Made by a program: the position numbers and the translations under genes
Assembly (NCBI GenBank): GCA_037367355.1
Contig: CM074699.1
Location: 1,488,001-1,552,000, forward strand
Source of the DNA: Neoscytalidium dimidiatum
Lineage: Eukaryota; Ascomycota; Dothideomycetes; Botryosphaeriales; Botryosphaeriaceae
Length of the DNA stretch: 64,000 nucleotides
Reading direction: 5' to 3'
Part shown: in pieces, positions 43,750 through 54,197 of the stretch
How the letters are laid out: every line of letters starts with the position of its first letter
How positions within the stretch are numbered: the stretch's first letter is position 1
The notes under the pieces: generated by a model
What the model saw: the letters and a program-made list of their open reading frames with translations, nothing else
The model's database searches: none
What the model was told of the DNA's origin: nothing

Positions 43750-45553
43750 ATGAAGCTTTTGCTTGGCGGCGGTATTCGTCCGGATTTGTTGGCGTGAGGC
43801 GCTAGCTCATATACCCTACTATTTACGGTAGTTGCCGGACCGGCCGTTGCACCTAATACCAAACGTGGCGCGCATGGAACTTTCTGGTATTCGCCGTTTT
43901 GGTGTCAGTCTGTGTAGGATCTCTGGCAGGCTTAGACTGGGGCTGGTATGCTTGGAATCCGAGGAACCGAAGGGCCCGCTAACCTAAAGACTTGCCGTCA
44001 TGTCGTATATTCTTCATCCGGGGTTTTGGAATGAAAGACTCGAGGTTATGTTGGCGGCCATGCGTGAGGCGTTCGCACGTTCCTTGCCGAGATCGAACGA
44101 GCGAAGGAAATCTTATCCCGGTGAGATTTCGTACATTGTCTGTCTACCTCCCAACCGCTTCCTGCAGCAACGTGGATAAGGAAGAACGGCTCTGCCGCCT
44201 ATCAATACTGACGAGCTATCAAAAAAAAAAAAAAAAAAAACTCAACAGTATACGAAACACTCCCTGTATTATGTTGTTATCGTATTAGTGTTGACAGTCA
44301 TGTCACATTTGGAGATATTTAGTATCCAGCCAACTCCACCGAAGCAACCAGATTTGTCAACGATGTCAACGAGGAAATCGTTTTTGTGCATGCGCCCGAC
44401 GGACGCGATGGCCGAGACCGTTGGGCCGAGCCTAGCATTCTATAGGAGAAAGCGCAACTAGCAGAAAACTCCGCAATCGGGGGCATTTTGGAGTCTAAGC
44501 ACAAATTTGTCCGTATAGGCAATCGACCGTTCAGAACCTACTATGGAATGCGGAAATGCATAATCGTATGTAGACACCTCTCGTTGGGTGTGTGGTTATG
44601 GCCTATTGCAGATGACTAAACAATCAGCAGCGCAGCAGAAGTAATGTTCTTACAGACCATTCTCGTCGAACTAGCGGCTTATGCTAACGCGTCCTGCGAC
44701 AAACTGTACCATAAGGTCGGTTTGCCAAGGCGAGGCACGACGTATCGAACGACACTTCAACACCACACCGCAGTTTCGGCATTGTAGTGCATATCCCATA
44801 TCACAAGTGCCCAGACTTGGCACGAATTACATTGAATGCAAGATGCCCTTGGAAAGTACGAGAGAGGGTTGAAATTTGTAGTTTCTTTTCATCCTAAGAC
44901 GCCGCTCACGTGCATCTGACTTCAGTGCTTCACAAATACAAGCCCTTCCAAAATTCCGATCAAAGATTTTGCCCACATCCCTCCAAGGCGACGAATAGAT
45001 GTCTACTATAGGAAGGCGCAGCTGATTGCATCATCGTTGTTTCGAGGCCGAACGGCGAGCTCCAGAGCACCCCAGGATTCAAACCGGGGCCGTGCCCTTC
45101 CGGGCGCAAGCCGTTCATGCAGCAGCGTTTTGAAACCACATGCAAGCCAATCGGGTAAAGGTTTGACAGATCGGCATAGGACGTGCACTGTGTATCTGTC
45201 AGTCTTCGTTTCCAGCACACAGCCACGACCATCGCAAAACGCTGACGCGGAAACTAGCCACCCGGGACGGAAACAAACGTTTAAAAACGAGCCAACCCTT
45301 ACGCTCCTGGACCAGTGTCACGGACGTGCGTTAGGGCTGAGACGCACCAACTCAGCAACATCATGCACCGACTGCTTCGTCAGCCCTACAGGCCAGAAAT
45401 CAACTTTTAAGTTTGAAGGCCGGCGGTTGCTTTTATTAAACGACAGAGTGCAATCTCGATAACTTCCTCGAGGCAATTTACTCTCTTTTGCTCATGACCA
45501 ACACTCCTTTTCCTCAAACCCTCACATTCGTTTCCCTCACAGCCGACACAACA
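43750..45553. other. intergenic, no gene supported
   Basis: An A20 tract lies at 44221-44240. A B-box-like GGTTTGAATCC on the minus strand near 45092 does not fold into a tRNA. Frames are short and without motifs. Confidence 0.5.
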
Positions 45554-46693
45554 ATGCCGTTCGCTACTTTCCCGAAACGTCGGGGCGACATGTTCGTCGC
45601 CGTCTGCACCACGCCCAAAGCATCACCATCGCCAAGAAGACCCCACAAGACCTGGTCGTTCCTGAACTCCTCCGACCGCAGCACTCCACCACCCGAGGAG
45701 CTCCTCGAACAGTTCCTGCACGAATCCCCCATCGCCGATCCCTTCGCCGACGAATTCTGCACCGAAGATGTCTATGCCGTGGAGTCCTCGACCGAGGATC
45801 CATTCCCGGAAGACTTCTACACCTCAAAGCCCTACCCGGGCGAGCCCCTCTTTGATGCCGCCTGCCCGTACCCATCCGGCGACGACGCGTTCGCCCTGCG
45901 ATTCCCCACCGACCCAACAGCCCTCGACCCCACCGCGACCTTCAGCCCCATCAGCCCGCCCAGCCCGCTCAGCCCGCTCAGCACGGCGACCACGCCCTCC
46001 CAGCCCGCCGCGCCGCCGCTGTCGCAGCCCGAGCAGATCGCCATCGTCGGCCTCAACCCGCTCGGCCTGGCGCTGGCCGCGCTCTTCTCCGCGCGCGGCT
46101 TCAACGTGCTCGCCTACGACGGCAGCGAGGAGCGCGTCGCGCGCATCGCCACGGCGCACGCGGCCTCGCACGCGCTCATCACCTTCACGTCGACGGCGGC
46201 GCTGCTGACGTCGGCGGACTACTTCGTGCTGTGCGTGCCGCCGAGGTCGTCGACGACGACGATGACCTCCGCTTCCCGCCGCTCGGACGGAGGGAGAGTT
46301 CATGATGATGATGATGATGATGCCGTCGCCCCGCTCCGCCGCGCGCTCACCACCGTCGTCGCCGCGTACGCCCGCCCCGGCGCCACCGTCGTGCTCGAGG
46401 CCCCCGGCATCCCCGTCGGCACGACGCGCTCGCTGCTGGCGAACCTGCACCGCTACCAGGGCCTGTTCGCGGGCATGGCACCGCCGCCAACGCGGATGTC
46501 TGCCGTGTTCGGTGCTGCTGCTGCGGCGCCGGAGGCGACGGAGCCGAAGCTGATCTCGGGCCTGTGTCACCGGTCGCTGGCGTCCATCGCGAGCCTGTAC
46601 AGTCGCGTGTATCCGACGCTGATCACGGTGGCGGGGCCGGAGATTGCGGAGATGACGGGGCTGAGGGAGAAGGAGGCGCGTGCGTGGGAGTGA
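45554..46693 (+). CDS. truncated nucleotide-sugar dehydrogenase-like protein (NAD-binding domain only)
   Basis: 379 residues from the ATG at 45554 (context ACAACAATGCC); an in-frame ATG at 45494 is an alternative. About the first 155 residues are disordered, acidic and Pro-rich. Then follows a Rossmann domain of the UDP-glucose/GDP-mannose dehydrogenase type: IAIVGLNPLGLALAALFSARG, FNVLAYDGSEERVARI, a DYFVLCVPP strand, GATVVLEAPGIPVGTTRSL, and LISGL...SLYSRVYPT...PEIAEMTGL. Two deviations stand out. The usual SPER-x-x-PG stretch after the GTT strand is replaced by APPPTRMSAVFG. The chain also stops just after AEMTG, where the family continues into the central helix, catalytic cysteine and UDP-binding domain. 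A His-Asp7 run comes from a GAT repeat. Catalysis seems impossible; it may be a degenerate gene or a sensor or regulatory remnant. Confidence 0.72.
   Translation: MPFATFPKRRGDMFVAVCTTPKASPSPRRPHKTWSFLNSSDRSTPPPEELLEQFLHESPIADPFADEFCTEDVYAVESSTEDPFPEDFYTSKPYPGEPLFDAACPYPSGDDAFALRFPTDPTALDPTATFSPISPPSPLSPLSTATTPSQPAAPPLSQPEQIAIVGLNPLGLALAALFSARGFNVLAYDGSEERVARIATAHAASHALITFTSTAALLTSADYFVLCVPPRSSTTTMTSASRRSDGGRVHDDDDDDAVAPLRRALTTVVAAYARPGATVVLEAPGIPVGTTRSLLANLHRYQGLFAGMAPPPTRMSAVFGAAAAAPEATEPKLISGLCHRSLASIASLYSRVYPTLITVAGPEIAEMTGLREKEARAWE
46302..46322. repeat. ATG/GAT trinucleotide repeat in coding sequence
   Basis: Seven copies of ATG on the plus strand are read as GAT codons, producing a poly-aspartate run in the truncated dehydrogenase-like protein. 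It sits at a surface-loop position between the second and third Rossmann strands. Confidence 0.85.
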
Positions 46694-47415
46694 GGGACGA
46701 CGAGAAAAGGGGAGGGGGGAGGTCGTCGGGTTTGGTTTCTTTCGATAGGAGGTCGTCGTTTCTGGCAGCGTTATGAGCTATGCATTGGGTCCATCGGCGT
46801 TTTTTTAAAAAAAACTGGGTTCTTCTTTTTTTTTTTGGTACGATACCTATATAGACTGCTAAGGGCCTGATTTTCGGACCACGAAAGATCGGTGGTGTTT
46901 GATTTCGGAACTGCGAAATTATGGGGAGTTTGTTGAGGTCATATTATTATTATTCGTGTCGATATCGATCTTTTTTTCTTTTCTCTTCAGTATGTATATG
47001 CGCCGCATCTCATCTGCGGTCTTCCAATTATTACAATACAGTAGTACATCGAGTGCTGTAGGTAACCACCGCTGGCAACATCCGGAGAACATCTCATTAC
47101 AAAAACACCTATCACGTCAGCCATTCCAACCTATCACCGAAAGAGAGAAGAAAGAAAGCAGGAATTTGGCAAGCACGCATTGTGAATTCGGTAATTCGTC
47201 CATACGGGTACAATATTCGTACAGATAACGTGTTTTACATGGTAGACATATGCGTCCAGACCAAGTCTCCAAATCTCTTGGAGCTCGCAAATGATTCCAT
47301 CTCCTGTAAGCTGATTCGGGTGGTTTCGCTAAACAATCTTGTTCAGCAATTGTGAAGCCAGAGGGGAATTCATCCATGGGAATGATTGTGGGAAGGAAGG
47401 TATGTAGGCCTCTGA
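46694..47415. other. convergent intergenic region, no gene seen
   Basis: It holds the 3' flanks of two converging genes with several T- or A-rich tracts (46802, 46826). No coding or RNA signal was noticed. Confidence 0.6.
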
Positions 47416-49869
47416 CTAGAGACCCCATTCCTCCTTCAGCATTTGGATCCATTGTTTGTAATGAACGTGTTCACCATCCAGGAGAACGTGGTCTTTCGGA
47501 ATCTCGTGCGGAGCAGGACCGCTGGTCCTGAAGAATTCGTGGATGGGGCTGCAGACGCGGACCTTCAAGGTCGTCTCTTCCAGATCCTTGTGGCAAGAAT
47601 CGCACAGGTCAACCTTGCAGAACCTGCATGTCTGGAAGTGGCCCCACGAGAGCTCCGTCTCGCAGGTCTCGCAAGCGCCGTAGGTCTGCGCCTTGGCAGA
47701 GCTATGATCGCTGGTCTCGGCACTTACGCCGTAGTGGCTCTGAAGGAACAATGACATCGCTCTCGTCGCATTCTCGTCGCCTTCGACGTGGCCCCCCCAG
47801 TTGTCGGCCGCCGTCATAAGCGTCTCTGCCAGGAGGAGGAAACCGCTCTCGGCGTTGGAAGGATTCCTGCCTTCCAGCTTTCCGACGGCGCACTTGGCGT
47901 TGAACCTAAAGTTTTCCAGTGCCCTGTCGGTGTCGTCGTACATTTGGTGCCAGGCCGTAAGCATTAATGATGAGCAGTGGGCATACCACCACATGGTCGA
48001 AACAGGATCAGCCCCCCTTCCGGCAGCCTCCTCAAGCCTCTTGGCGTACTTCGAGGGGTCCTCACCGGAAATATGAGCTTCCAGAGCCTTGGTAAAGTAT
48101 ATGTTGCAGAGGGACCTTGTCGCATTGGTTCTCGCCCGGTACACAATGGAATCGCTGTCGCCATTGGCTGAGTCGCCAAGGACCTTCCTCCAGAGTTTGA
48201 TGGCTTCCTTGTCCTTATGATCCTCCCAGTAAAACTGGGCCAGCTGCTCCCGCAGAATGGGGAGGAACACACGGCCCTCTGTTAGCTCCACCTCACTCAA
48301 GCAGTTTTCCAGCATCCGGGTCAGGACCACCTTGGTCAATTTCGCGGCAGAGTCATCTCCGTTAGCCTTAGGCTTGGGAAGGTATTTCCGGACGAGCTTC
48401 CAGTCTGACTTTCCATTGACAATGTAGGCTTCGATGACTCTCTGCAAGGCGTCACCCTGCTTGTTGTTGGGGAAAAGACGGGGGATTGTGATTTTTTGGT
48501 CGGATCCCTTGGGGATGACAGAATCTTCCCTGGTTTTCGCAGGTTCCGGTGCATCGGTAGTATGAGATGACGCATCGTCATCCAAGTCAGTTGCTGTTGC
48601 GGAGTGGCCTTCCGAGTGGGTATCCTCATCCTTAGCCAAAACAATGGGGGGATCAACGGGCACGACCTCTCTTGAAGGCACGACCGAGTCCTCGACAGGC
48701 GTTTCATCCTCCGTTTGCGTGATGTGGCTTTCGGAGGTTTCCTTAGTTGTAAAGATAGGCTTTTCTTCCTCCTCTGGGACGACAGTGGACCCCACAGCTG
48801 GCGACATCTGCTCGGTGATCGCGGATGAGGTATCGGCCGGCGATTCCTCTTGCGCGGTAGTTGCCTGAGAGGCAGGTATTTCAGCGGGCTCCTCACGCTC
48901 GGTGGAAATAGAATGGTCTTCGGTAGATGGGTGATCAGCCACAGGCTCTTCGTTTGCTGAGATAGGAACATCTGCAACAACCGAGTCTTCCTTGGCCGTA
49001 GTTACAGAGGCCTCAGCCGTCGCTTTTTCGGTGGTCGGGCTAGGTGGTGCTTTGCCCCGTGCCTCTGCCTTCGCTGGAATAGCAGGAGGCTCAGTGGATG
49101 GGACTTCCCGTTGCGGCCTCTCCTCTGCAGGAGTAAAGAAAATTTCAGGCGCCTCGTCCACAGACGGGGTCACGGGCACCTCTTCAGTTGACTCTCCAAT
49201 GGCCGGCGCAGTATGGTCTTGCGAGTCCCAGCTGTCCTCCGCAATGTCCGTTGAAGCATCATGCTTGTCAGCCGCTGAGTCGTCCTTGGTAGCCTCTGCA
49301 GTCGTCATAACAGTAAGCTTCTCCGCCGGCACATCCTTCGCCTCGAGCTTCTCTTCCGATGGAGAAAGTGGATCCTCAGCAGGCAACTTCTCCTCGGCGG
49401 GCTTCCCGGTGGTCTCAATGGGAGCATTTCCGGCGGCGGATTCCTCCTTTCCGGACACTGCAGTCGTAGCAACAGCAGGAGCGTCGACAGGTGATTGCTC
49501 CTTTGCAATGTCTCCACTCAACGGAGCAGGCGTTTCAGCGGGCTGCTTATCCTCTTTGATCCCTTCCGATTCAGTCGTGGGAGCAACCGGCTTTTCGGCG
49601 GTTAAATGGTCCTTTGTGGCCTCCTCCTCGCTTGTCGGAATCTCAGGCTTCTCGGTGGATAAATCCTGCGCGTCCGCCTCCCCGCTCGCCTTCACAGCCT
49701 TGCTCTCTCCATTCTGGTTCTCCTTCTTGGCCTTTCCGCTGGAGGTCACACCAGATCTGTCGACTTTCTCGGACACCTGCTTCGCCGGCTTGACTGGAAG
49801 GTCCGACTCGGCCTCATCCTTCGGTCCACAGCAGAAAAATCGCCGCATGCCTCGACGCTTGGGCGGCAT
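47416..49869 (-). CDS. long disordered acidic protein with helical repeats and a C-terminal ZZ-like zinc finger
   Basis: A single-exon frame of 817 residues from the ATG at 49869. The start MPPKRRGMRRFFCCGPK has a basic patch and a double cysteine that could be lipidated. Roughly residues 20-450 are a Glu/Ala/Pro/Ser/Thr-rich disordered region built from degenerate repeats of EEKLPAEDP type. Then a helical part follows (ALQRVIEAYIVNGKSDWKLV, LREQLAQFYWEDHKDKEAI, SLCNIYFTKALEA, YAHCSSLMLTAWHQMYDD) with the look of TPR-like or alpha-solenoid repeats. Near residues 730-765 lies a ZZ-like finger: C-x2-C-x11-C-x2-C-x4-C-x2-C, followed by CSPIHEF supplying possible histidine ligands. This C-terminus resembles the end of fungal NACHT/TPR-type proteins, but no NTPase domain is present here. 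Function is unknown; protein scaffolding is an inference. Confidence 0.8.
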   Translation of the reverse strand: MPPKRRGMRRFFCCGPKDEAESDLPVKPAKQVSEKVDRSGVTSSGKAKKENQNGESKAVKASGEADAQDLSTEKPEIPTSEEEATKDHLTAEKPVAPTTESEGIKEDKQPAETPAPLSGDIAKEQSPVDAPAVATTAVSGKEESAAGNAPIETTGKPAEEKLPAEDPLSPSEEKLEAKDVPAEKLTVMTTAEATKDDSAADKHDASTDIAEDSWDSQDHTAPAIGESTEEVPVTPSVDEAPEIFFTPAEERPQREVPSTEPPAIPAKAEARGKAPPSPTTEKATAEASVTTAKEDSVVADVPISANEEPVADHPSTEDHSISTEREEPAEIPASQATTAQEESPADTSSAITEQMSPAVGSTVVPEEEEKPIFTTKETSESHITQTEDETPVEDSVVPSREVVPVDPPIVLAKDEDTHSEGHSATATDLDDDASSHTTDAPEPAKTREDSVIPKGSDQKITIPRLFPNNKQGDALQRVIEAYIVNGKSDWKLVRKYLPKPKANGDDSAAKLTKVVLTRMLENCLSEVELTEGRVFLPILREQLAQFYWEDHKDKEAIKLWRKVLGDSANGDSDSIVYRARTNATRSLCNIYFTKALEAHISGEDPSKYAKRLEEAAGRGADPVSTMWWYAHCSSLMLTAWHQMYDDTDRALENFRFNAKCAVGKLEGRNPSNAESGFLLLAETLMTAADNWGGHVEGDENATRAMSLFLQSHYGVSAETSDHSSAKAQTYGACETCETELSWGHFQTCRFCKVDLCDSCHKDLEETTLKVRVCSPIHEFFRTSGPAPHEIPKDHVLLDGEHVHYKQWIQMLKEEWGL

Positions 49870-51283
49870 GATGGTTCGCGACAAGAGTCAAGAGGTCGGG
49901 GTAGCAGTAGGTAGTTCGACAGGGGGGACGAGGGAGTGCGCCGTTTTTCAACCTCTTGGATTGCGGGCAGCGCTTTGACCCCCAACTGCGCTCAGTCCGT
50001 ATATGCCAATATAAAAGCCCCACCGAGCTTCCGATTCGTAAGCGCTGCCGCCGCAGCGTCTCGAGAGAATCCTTAAAAGCGGTGTGGATTGGGTGTAGAT
50101 CCGGGTACCTGAATCGGTCCCCGCATCAGAGTTTGCTTCCCCGATCCAATGACGCGAGGTTGGGAGGGGTCGGTGGCTTGGGGCCGCGCTCGCTGCGGTT
50201 ATGATTTCCACCAAACCGATGTCGGGCTCACGCAACAAGAGGAGCGAATGCCGCCGGTATGCTCTCAAGCGAGTAAGACCAATGAGTTTGCGGCGAGGAT
50301 GCTCGGTAGCAAGAGGCTGGACCCTTCCGCGGTAGACCCGCCGTGGAGGTAAACTTAGTCAGCGAATTGATTGGGCGAACGAGCTGCGTGAGCACCGCCT
50401 GCTGTCACCGGTCAGCGTTCGGGCCGGGCAATCGCAATACTGGGCTGATTGCGAAGGAGTCTGTCTTGTGACCCCCGGCACGGACTGTACAGACGACCTC
50501 GGGCGTGATATGTACTTACGATGATGCTTGATTCTCGAATGAATACGTCCGTACGCAGGATCCCAGGCCTAGTAGTCAGCGACAGAAGAGCTTCGGATGC
50601 AGCAGTGACGCAGACAAGAACGGCCAAGAAATACGAAATCAAACATTGCACGACTGAGAGTGAAGTAAATAAAGATTCTATATCGAAAAGCATAACTACA
50701 AGTAATGTGTGTCTTTTCATTAAGGTGTTTCAATGCTGTCTTAAGGGGTTGTCGTCATCCAGTTCATAACGGGTACTCTCGTGTCAGGTCATCACTTCGT
50801 CGGCCGTCGCCTTCCGTCTGTTTTCTTCTTTTATCTTTTTTTCGAGGTTGCCTGTGCATGGGTGAGTGAAGTCGGAGGTATGAAGGGTATAATCGTTTTT
50901 CCGTTTCGACCATTCGCCAACAGAGAGGCGCGGACGCTGGACCACGATCTGCTTGGTAGGTCGGAGGTGATATGCGGAGTCAGAGCTCGTGTCCATGGGT
51001 GATCGGTGTTTTAAGAAGGGGGCTGGTGGGACGAGGCTCTGGCGCGCAGCAGCCTCCTGAACAAGAGGATATGTGTCCTCGCGCGGGTGGCCGAACGTTC
51101 CAGAATGAATCGGCTCCTCGAAAGAAGCACGAGCGATCAGGAAATGAAAACGCTCCGGATGACTTGCAGCGGGAGGGCCGGTGGGCGCGCTGCGCGACCT
51201 TGCGCTTTGGCATATCGGCTGTCGGCTAGCCCCTCCGGCCATCATCTCCTGTTCGCCGTCTTATTGTTCGAGGGACGCAAGCC
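49870..51283. other. intergenic, no gene supported
   Basis: Upstream region of the ZZ-like protein gene plus the 3' flank of the small membrane protein. Frames are short and unlike known proteins. Confidence 0.55.
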
Positions 51284-51760
51284 TCAGATGAAGTGTTTGG
51301 CAAGGCTTGCCAGACTCATCAAGCTGCCGAGGTTCAAGCCCTCGCTGCCCCTCCCGTGGTCATTTCCGTAGCCTGAGCTACCGTAATATCCGCCGCTGTA
51401 GCTCCTGGCGCCATAGCTATTGTAGCTGCTACCAAGGTTGCCACCGCCGAGTGCGCTGTTCAGCGCGCGCGGCAAGCTGATGCCGAATTGTCTGAGGATG
51501 CCGTGCAGGGCACCGCTGCTCAGCAGGGGCATGACCACCATGAAGAAGAGCTTGACAGGGTGGCGTCGCGCGTAGATGTAGAGCTCGCGCAAAAGCTGCT
51601 TGATCTTGTAGAGCAGGCGATTGATGTAGCCGTCGCGCGGGCGACGCTTGTAGTACGAGGAGTGCGACGAGTAGGTGCTGCCGGCGCGTCCCCAGCTCGG
51701 CTTGGAGTAGTAGCCGCCAGAGGAGCTGTAGGGCGAGCGCGAAGGGCCGAACCAACCCAT
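51284..51760 (-). CDS. small Gly/Ser/Tyr-rich membrane-associated protein
   Basis: A single exon of 158 residues starting MGWFGPSRSPYSSSGGYY. The N-terminal 45 residues are Ser/Gly/Tyr-rich. A basic helical stretch (KRRPRDGYINRLLYKIKQLL) leads into a short hydrophobic segment (KLFFMVVMPLLSSGALHGIL). The end is a Gly/Tyr/Ser-rich tail (YNSYGARSYSGGYYGSSGYG) closing with LMSLASLAKHFI. One membrane-dipping or spanning helix is likely. I do not recognise a named family, though the organised layout and the start context (ACAATGGG) support a real gene. The long in-frame extension upstream to 52420 is compositionally different and is not included. Role unknown. Confidence 0.68.
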   Translation of the reverse strand: MGWFGPSRSPYSSSGGYYSKPSWGRAGSTYSSHSSYYKRRPRDGYINRLLYKIKQLLRELYIYARRHPVKLFFMVVMPLLSSGALHGILRQFGISLPRALNSALGGGNLGSSYNSYGARSYSGGYYGSSGYGNDHGRGSEGLNLGSLMSLASLAKHFI

Positions 51761-53374
51761 TGTCGGGGCGCGGTGTTTTGTCGGGTAGTGGTAGAAGGCC
51801 GACGAGGTTGAGCGCACGTCACTAGGGGTGTGGCGGCTCAGCGGGACGTGCAGGTAGTCGCTGCGGCGGTGTGGATGCTTGCGGACGACTCCACGAGGGC
51901 GTGAGACAATCATCGAGGAGATCAGGGCGAGAGAGAGAGAGAGCGAACAATACCTATACGAGGATGCGCGCGGAGCAGCGGAGACCAGAGAGCGCCCGGA
52001 GCACCGTGTGCAGCTTTGCTCTCTTGTAGGGCTTTGCAGTTGCTGTGAGTGATGGAGACGGACCGAACGGGACGCACAGATTTCTGCGCGGCAAGTGGGG
52101 ACGCTCCAGCTGTCAGTGCATTGGGTCCAGCGCGCGCACGAAATCGACGACCTGCAGCTTTTCCGGTCAGACAAGTCTGGAACGCGTCCGGTGACGGGGG
52201 ACTGGTGGTGTCGCAGCGGCAGGGAATGCGGTCGCGGTGGTGAGGACGGGGTGTGCACGGCAGCGGCAGCGAGGGGCTTATTTGCAGCTTGGCCGCGCAC
52301 TGCGGGCTGACCGCAAGTTGGAGGCTGGGAGGGTGGTTCTGGGGGCCAGTCGGAGCCCTGCTGGGCCCGACGCGGCTTGGAGCTTATGCAGGTCGTGAAG
52401 GTTCGCAGGGCAGATCCCACGCGTTCCGCACGCCAATCGCGCGTCGCTCCTGAGATCCAGACAAGTCGTCGATCAGCTGCCCTGTGGACACGACAGAGGC
52501 TATGTGTGCGAGCTATCAGAACATGTTTTCCGCCTGCATTTGGATTGTGGTCTCGAACTCCAACAGCTCAGTGGAGCTGTTGTCGTGGTTGGGCCTTCTC
52601 GGACGCTCAGCCCACTCTACCACGGCCGAGAACTGCCCAGCAAGAGGAGCTGGCCTGTTTTCGTCCCGCGTCTCGGCTCGCGCGCCTACCAAAAGCCAGG
52701 ATCGCACTTCGCACCGCTTCAATAATCATTTCCGCTTCGGGCCAGAAGGTCGAGTAGCATTCTAAACGTGAGGTTGATCCTGGCGGGCTCGTGCACAGCG
52801 CCGGGACTGTGCGCCACGTTGGCGGAAATCATGGGGCGAGTCGCTGCAGGCTGGAGTCCCATCAGCGGGGATGGGGCGACAGTCAAGTCACCGTCAGTGT
52901 GGATGAAGGGGGATGCGTCATCAGCGGAGCTCAGTCTGCCTTCCTGATTGCTGTGGAACGGAGGGGTGACCGGGCAATGTCCGCTGCGTGACGCGGGCTG
53001 TGCGGGCCTGGTTGCGGTCAGTTTCCAGAACGGTTGCTGGAAAGCATAAAATGAGGTTGATGCGTTGTTGCACGCCAACAGCAATATTAGCAGGGCTGTT
53101 ATGGCTGCTGTGCTCGAGACGAGAACAGTGTGGAGGAACACGTGATGATAAAGTCGACTGATAACCCGATTTTTCCTGAGACCCTGAACAAGCCACGGTG
53201 CGGGCGGTGAGGGGGATACGTCATGAGCACCAGTGGCAGAGGTGTCCAGTCGAGATCCAGGCAGCCCGGTTTCAATCACCCACTCCCGTCTCCAGTCAGA
53301 ACCCTCGCTCCAAACGTCGCGCCTGCCAGCTGTGCTCCTCTTCAGCCCATCCAGCCATCTACCTCTACGCAACA
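51761..53374. other. divergent intergenic region
   Basis: Shared upstream DNA of the small membrane protein and the J-domain protein. A 218-codon minus frame (52719-53375) with one hydrophobic stretch overlaps the J-protein leader and has no family features. A GA-rich tract is at 51927-51942. Confidence 0.55.
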
Positions 53375-54197
53375 ATGTCTGGTAAGCTTAATTTCCCGCC
53401 ACTATTTGCCAGACGCAAGGCTGACCATACTTTACAGCCCCAGACTACTGTGAGTATCTTTCAAGTTTAGAGCACTACATCCAGCCTAATCCAGTTCTCA
53501 AGATAAAATTCTCGACGTATCGCCCACGGCAACCCAACAACAGATCCGCGATGCATACAAGAAGGCTGCACTGAAGCATCACCCCGATCGCGTCCCCGCC
53601 GAGTCCCCTGAACGCGCCTCACGGACCAAGCGCTTCCAGCAGATCAACGATGCCTACTACACGCTCTGCGACCCCACTCGCCGTCGTGAATACGATGCTG
53701 CCCGCACATACAATAATTATGCTGGAGGCTTCGACGACAGCGAGCCCGAGGAGGAGGTCCCCAGACCTCAGGGCCAGCAGGGCACAACCCCGGGAGGGTT
53801 TCCCTGGTCGTCATTCTTTGGCGGCAGTACCTCGAGCTCGGACAACAATGGCGGGGCTTCGGCAGCCAGCGAACATGAGCGCTTCAGCAACGAGCAATTT
53901 GGCAACGTCTTCGAGGAAATGCTCCGCGAGGAAGGCCTGGCTGAGGGCGAACAGGCACAGCCCAACGGCAAGTTCTGGAGTCTCGTCGGCGGGCTGAGCG
54001 GCGGTGCCATGGGCTTCATCATTGCTAATTTCCCTGGAGCGGTCGCCGGCGCGGTAGCTGGCAATAGGCTGGGCGCAGTGCGGGACGCGAGGGGGAAGAG
54101 TGTGTACGCCGTCTTCCAGGAGCTGCCGCAGGCGGACAAAGCCCGGCTGCTGAGCGATCTCGCAAGCAAGGTGTTTGCACACGCTGTGAGCTCCTAA
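53375..54197 (+). CDS. J-domain (DnaJ/HSP40-type) co-chaperone with two micro-exons
   Basis: Exons of 7 nt (53375-53381), 12 nt (53438-53449) and 695 nt (53503-54197), with introns of 56 and 53 bp, assemble to 237 residues. The two tiny exons encode MSAPDY and are required to complete the J-domain start MSAPDYYKILDVSPTATQQQ. The J domain (residues about 5-72) has the HPD tripeptide at 33-35 that stimulates Hsp70 ATPase, followed by FQQINDAYYTLCDPTRRREYD. No Gly/Phe-rich hinge or DnaJ zinc-finger domain is present, so it is a class III (C-type) J protein. The C-terminal part contains a glycine-zipper-like hydrophobic segment (GGLSGGAMGFIIANFPGAVA, GAVAGNRLG) that could insert in a membrane. 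The client and location are unknown. Confidence 0.88.

Noticed and set aside
45060..45160. tRNA-like GGTTTGAATCC on the minus strand
   Set aside because: The T stem has a mismatch and neither a D arm nor an anticodon stem can be folded around it.
52719..53375. 218-codon minus-strand frame with one hydrophobic stretch
   Set aside because: Lies in the divergent promoter of the J-protein gene and shows no family features beyond a chance hydrophobic run.
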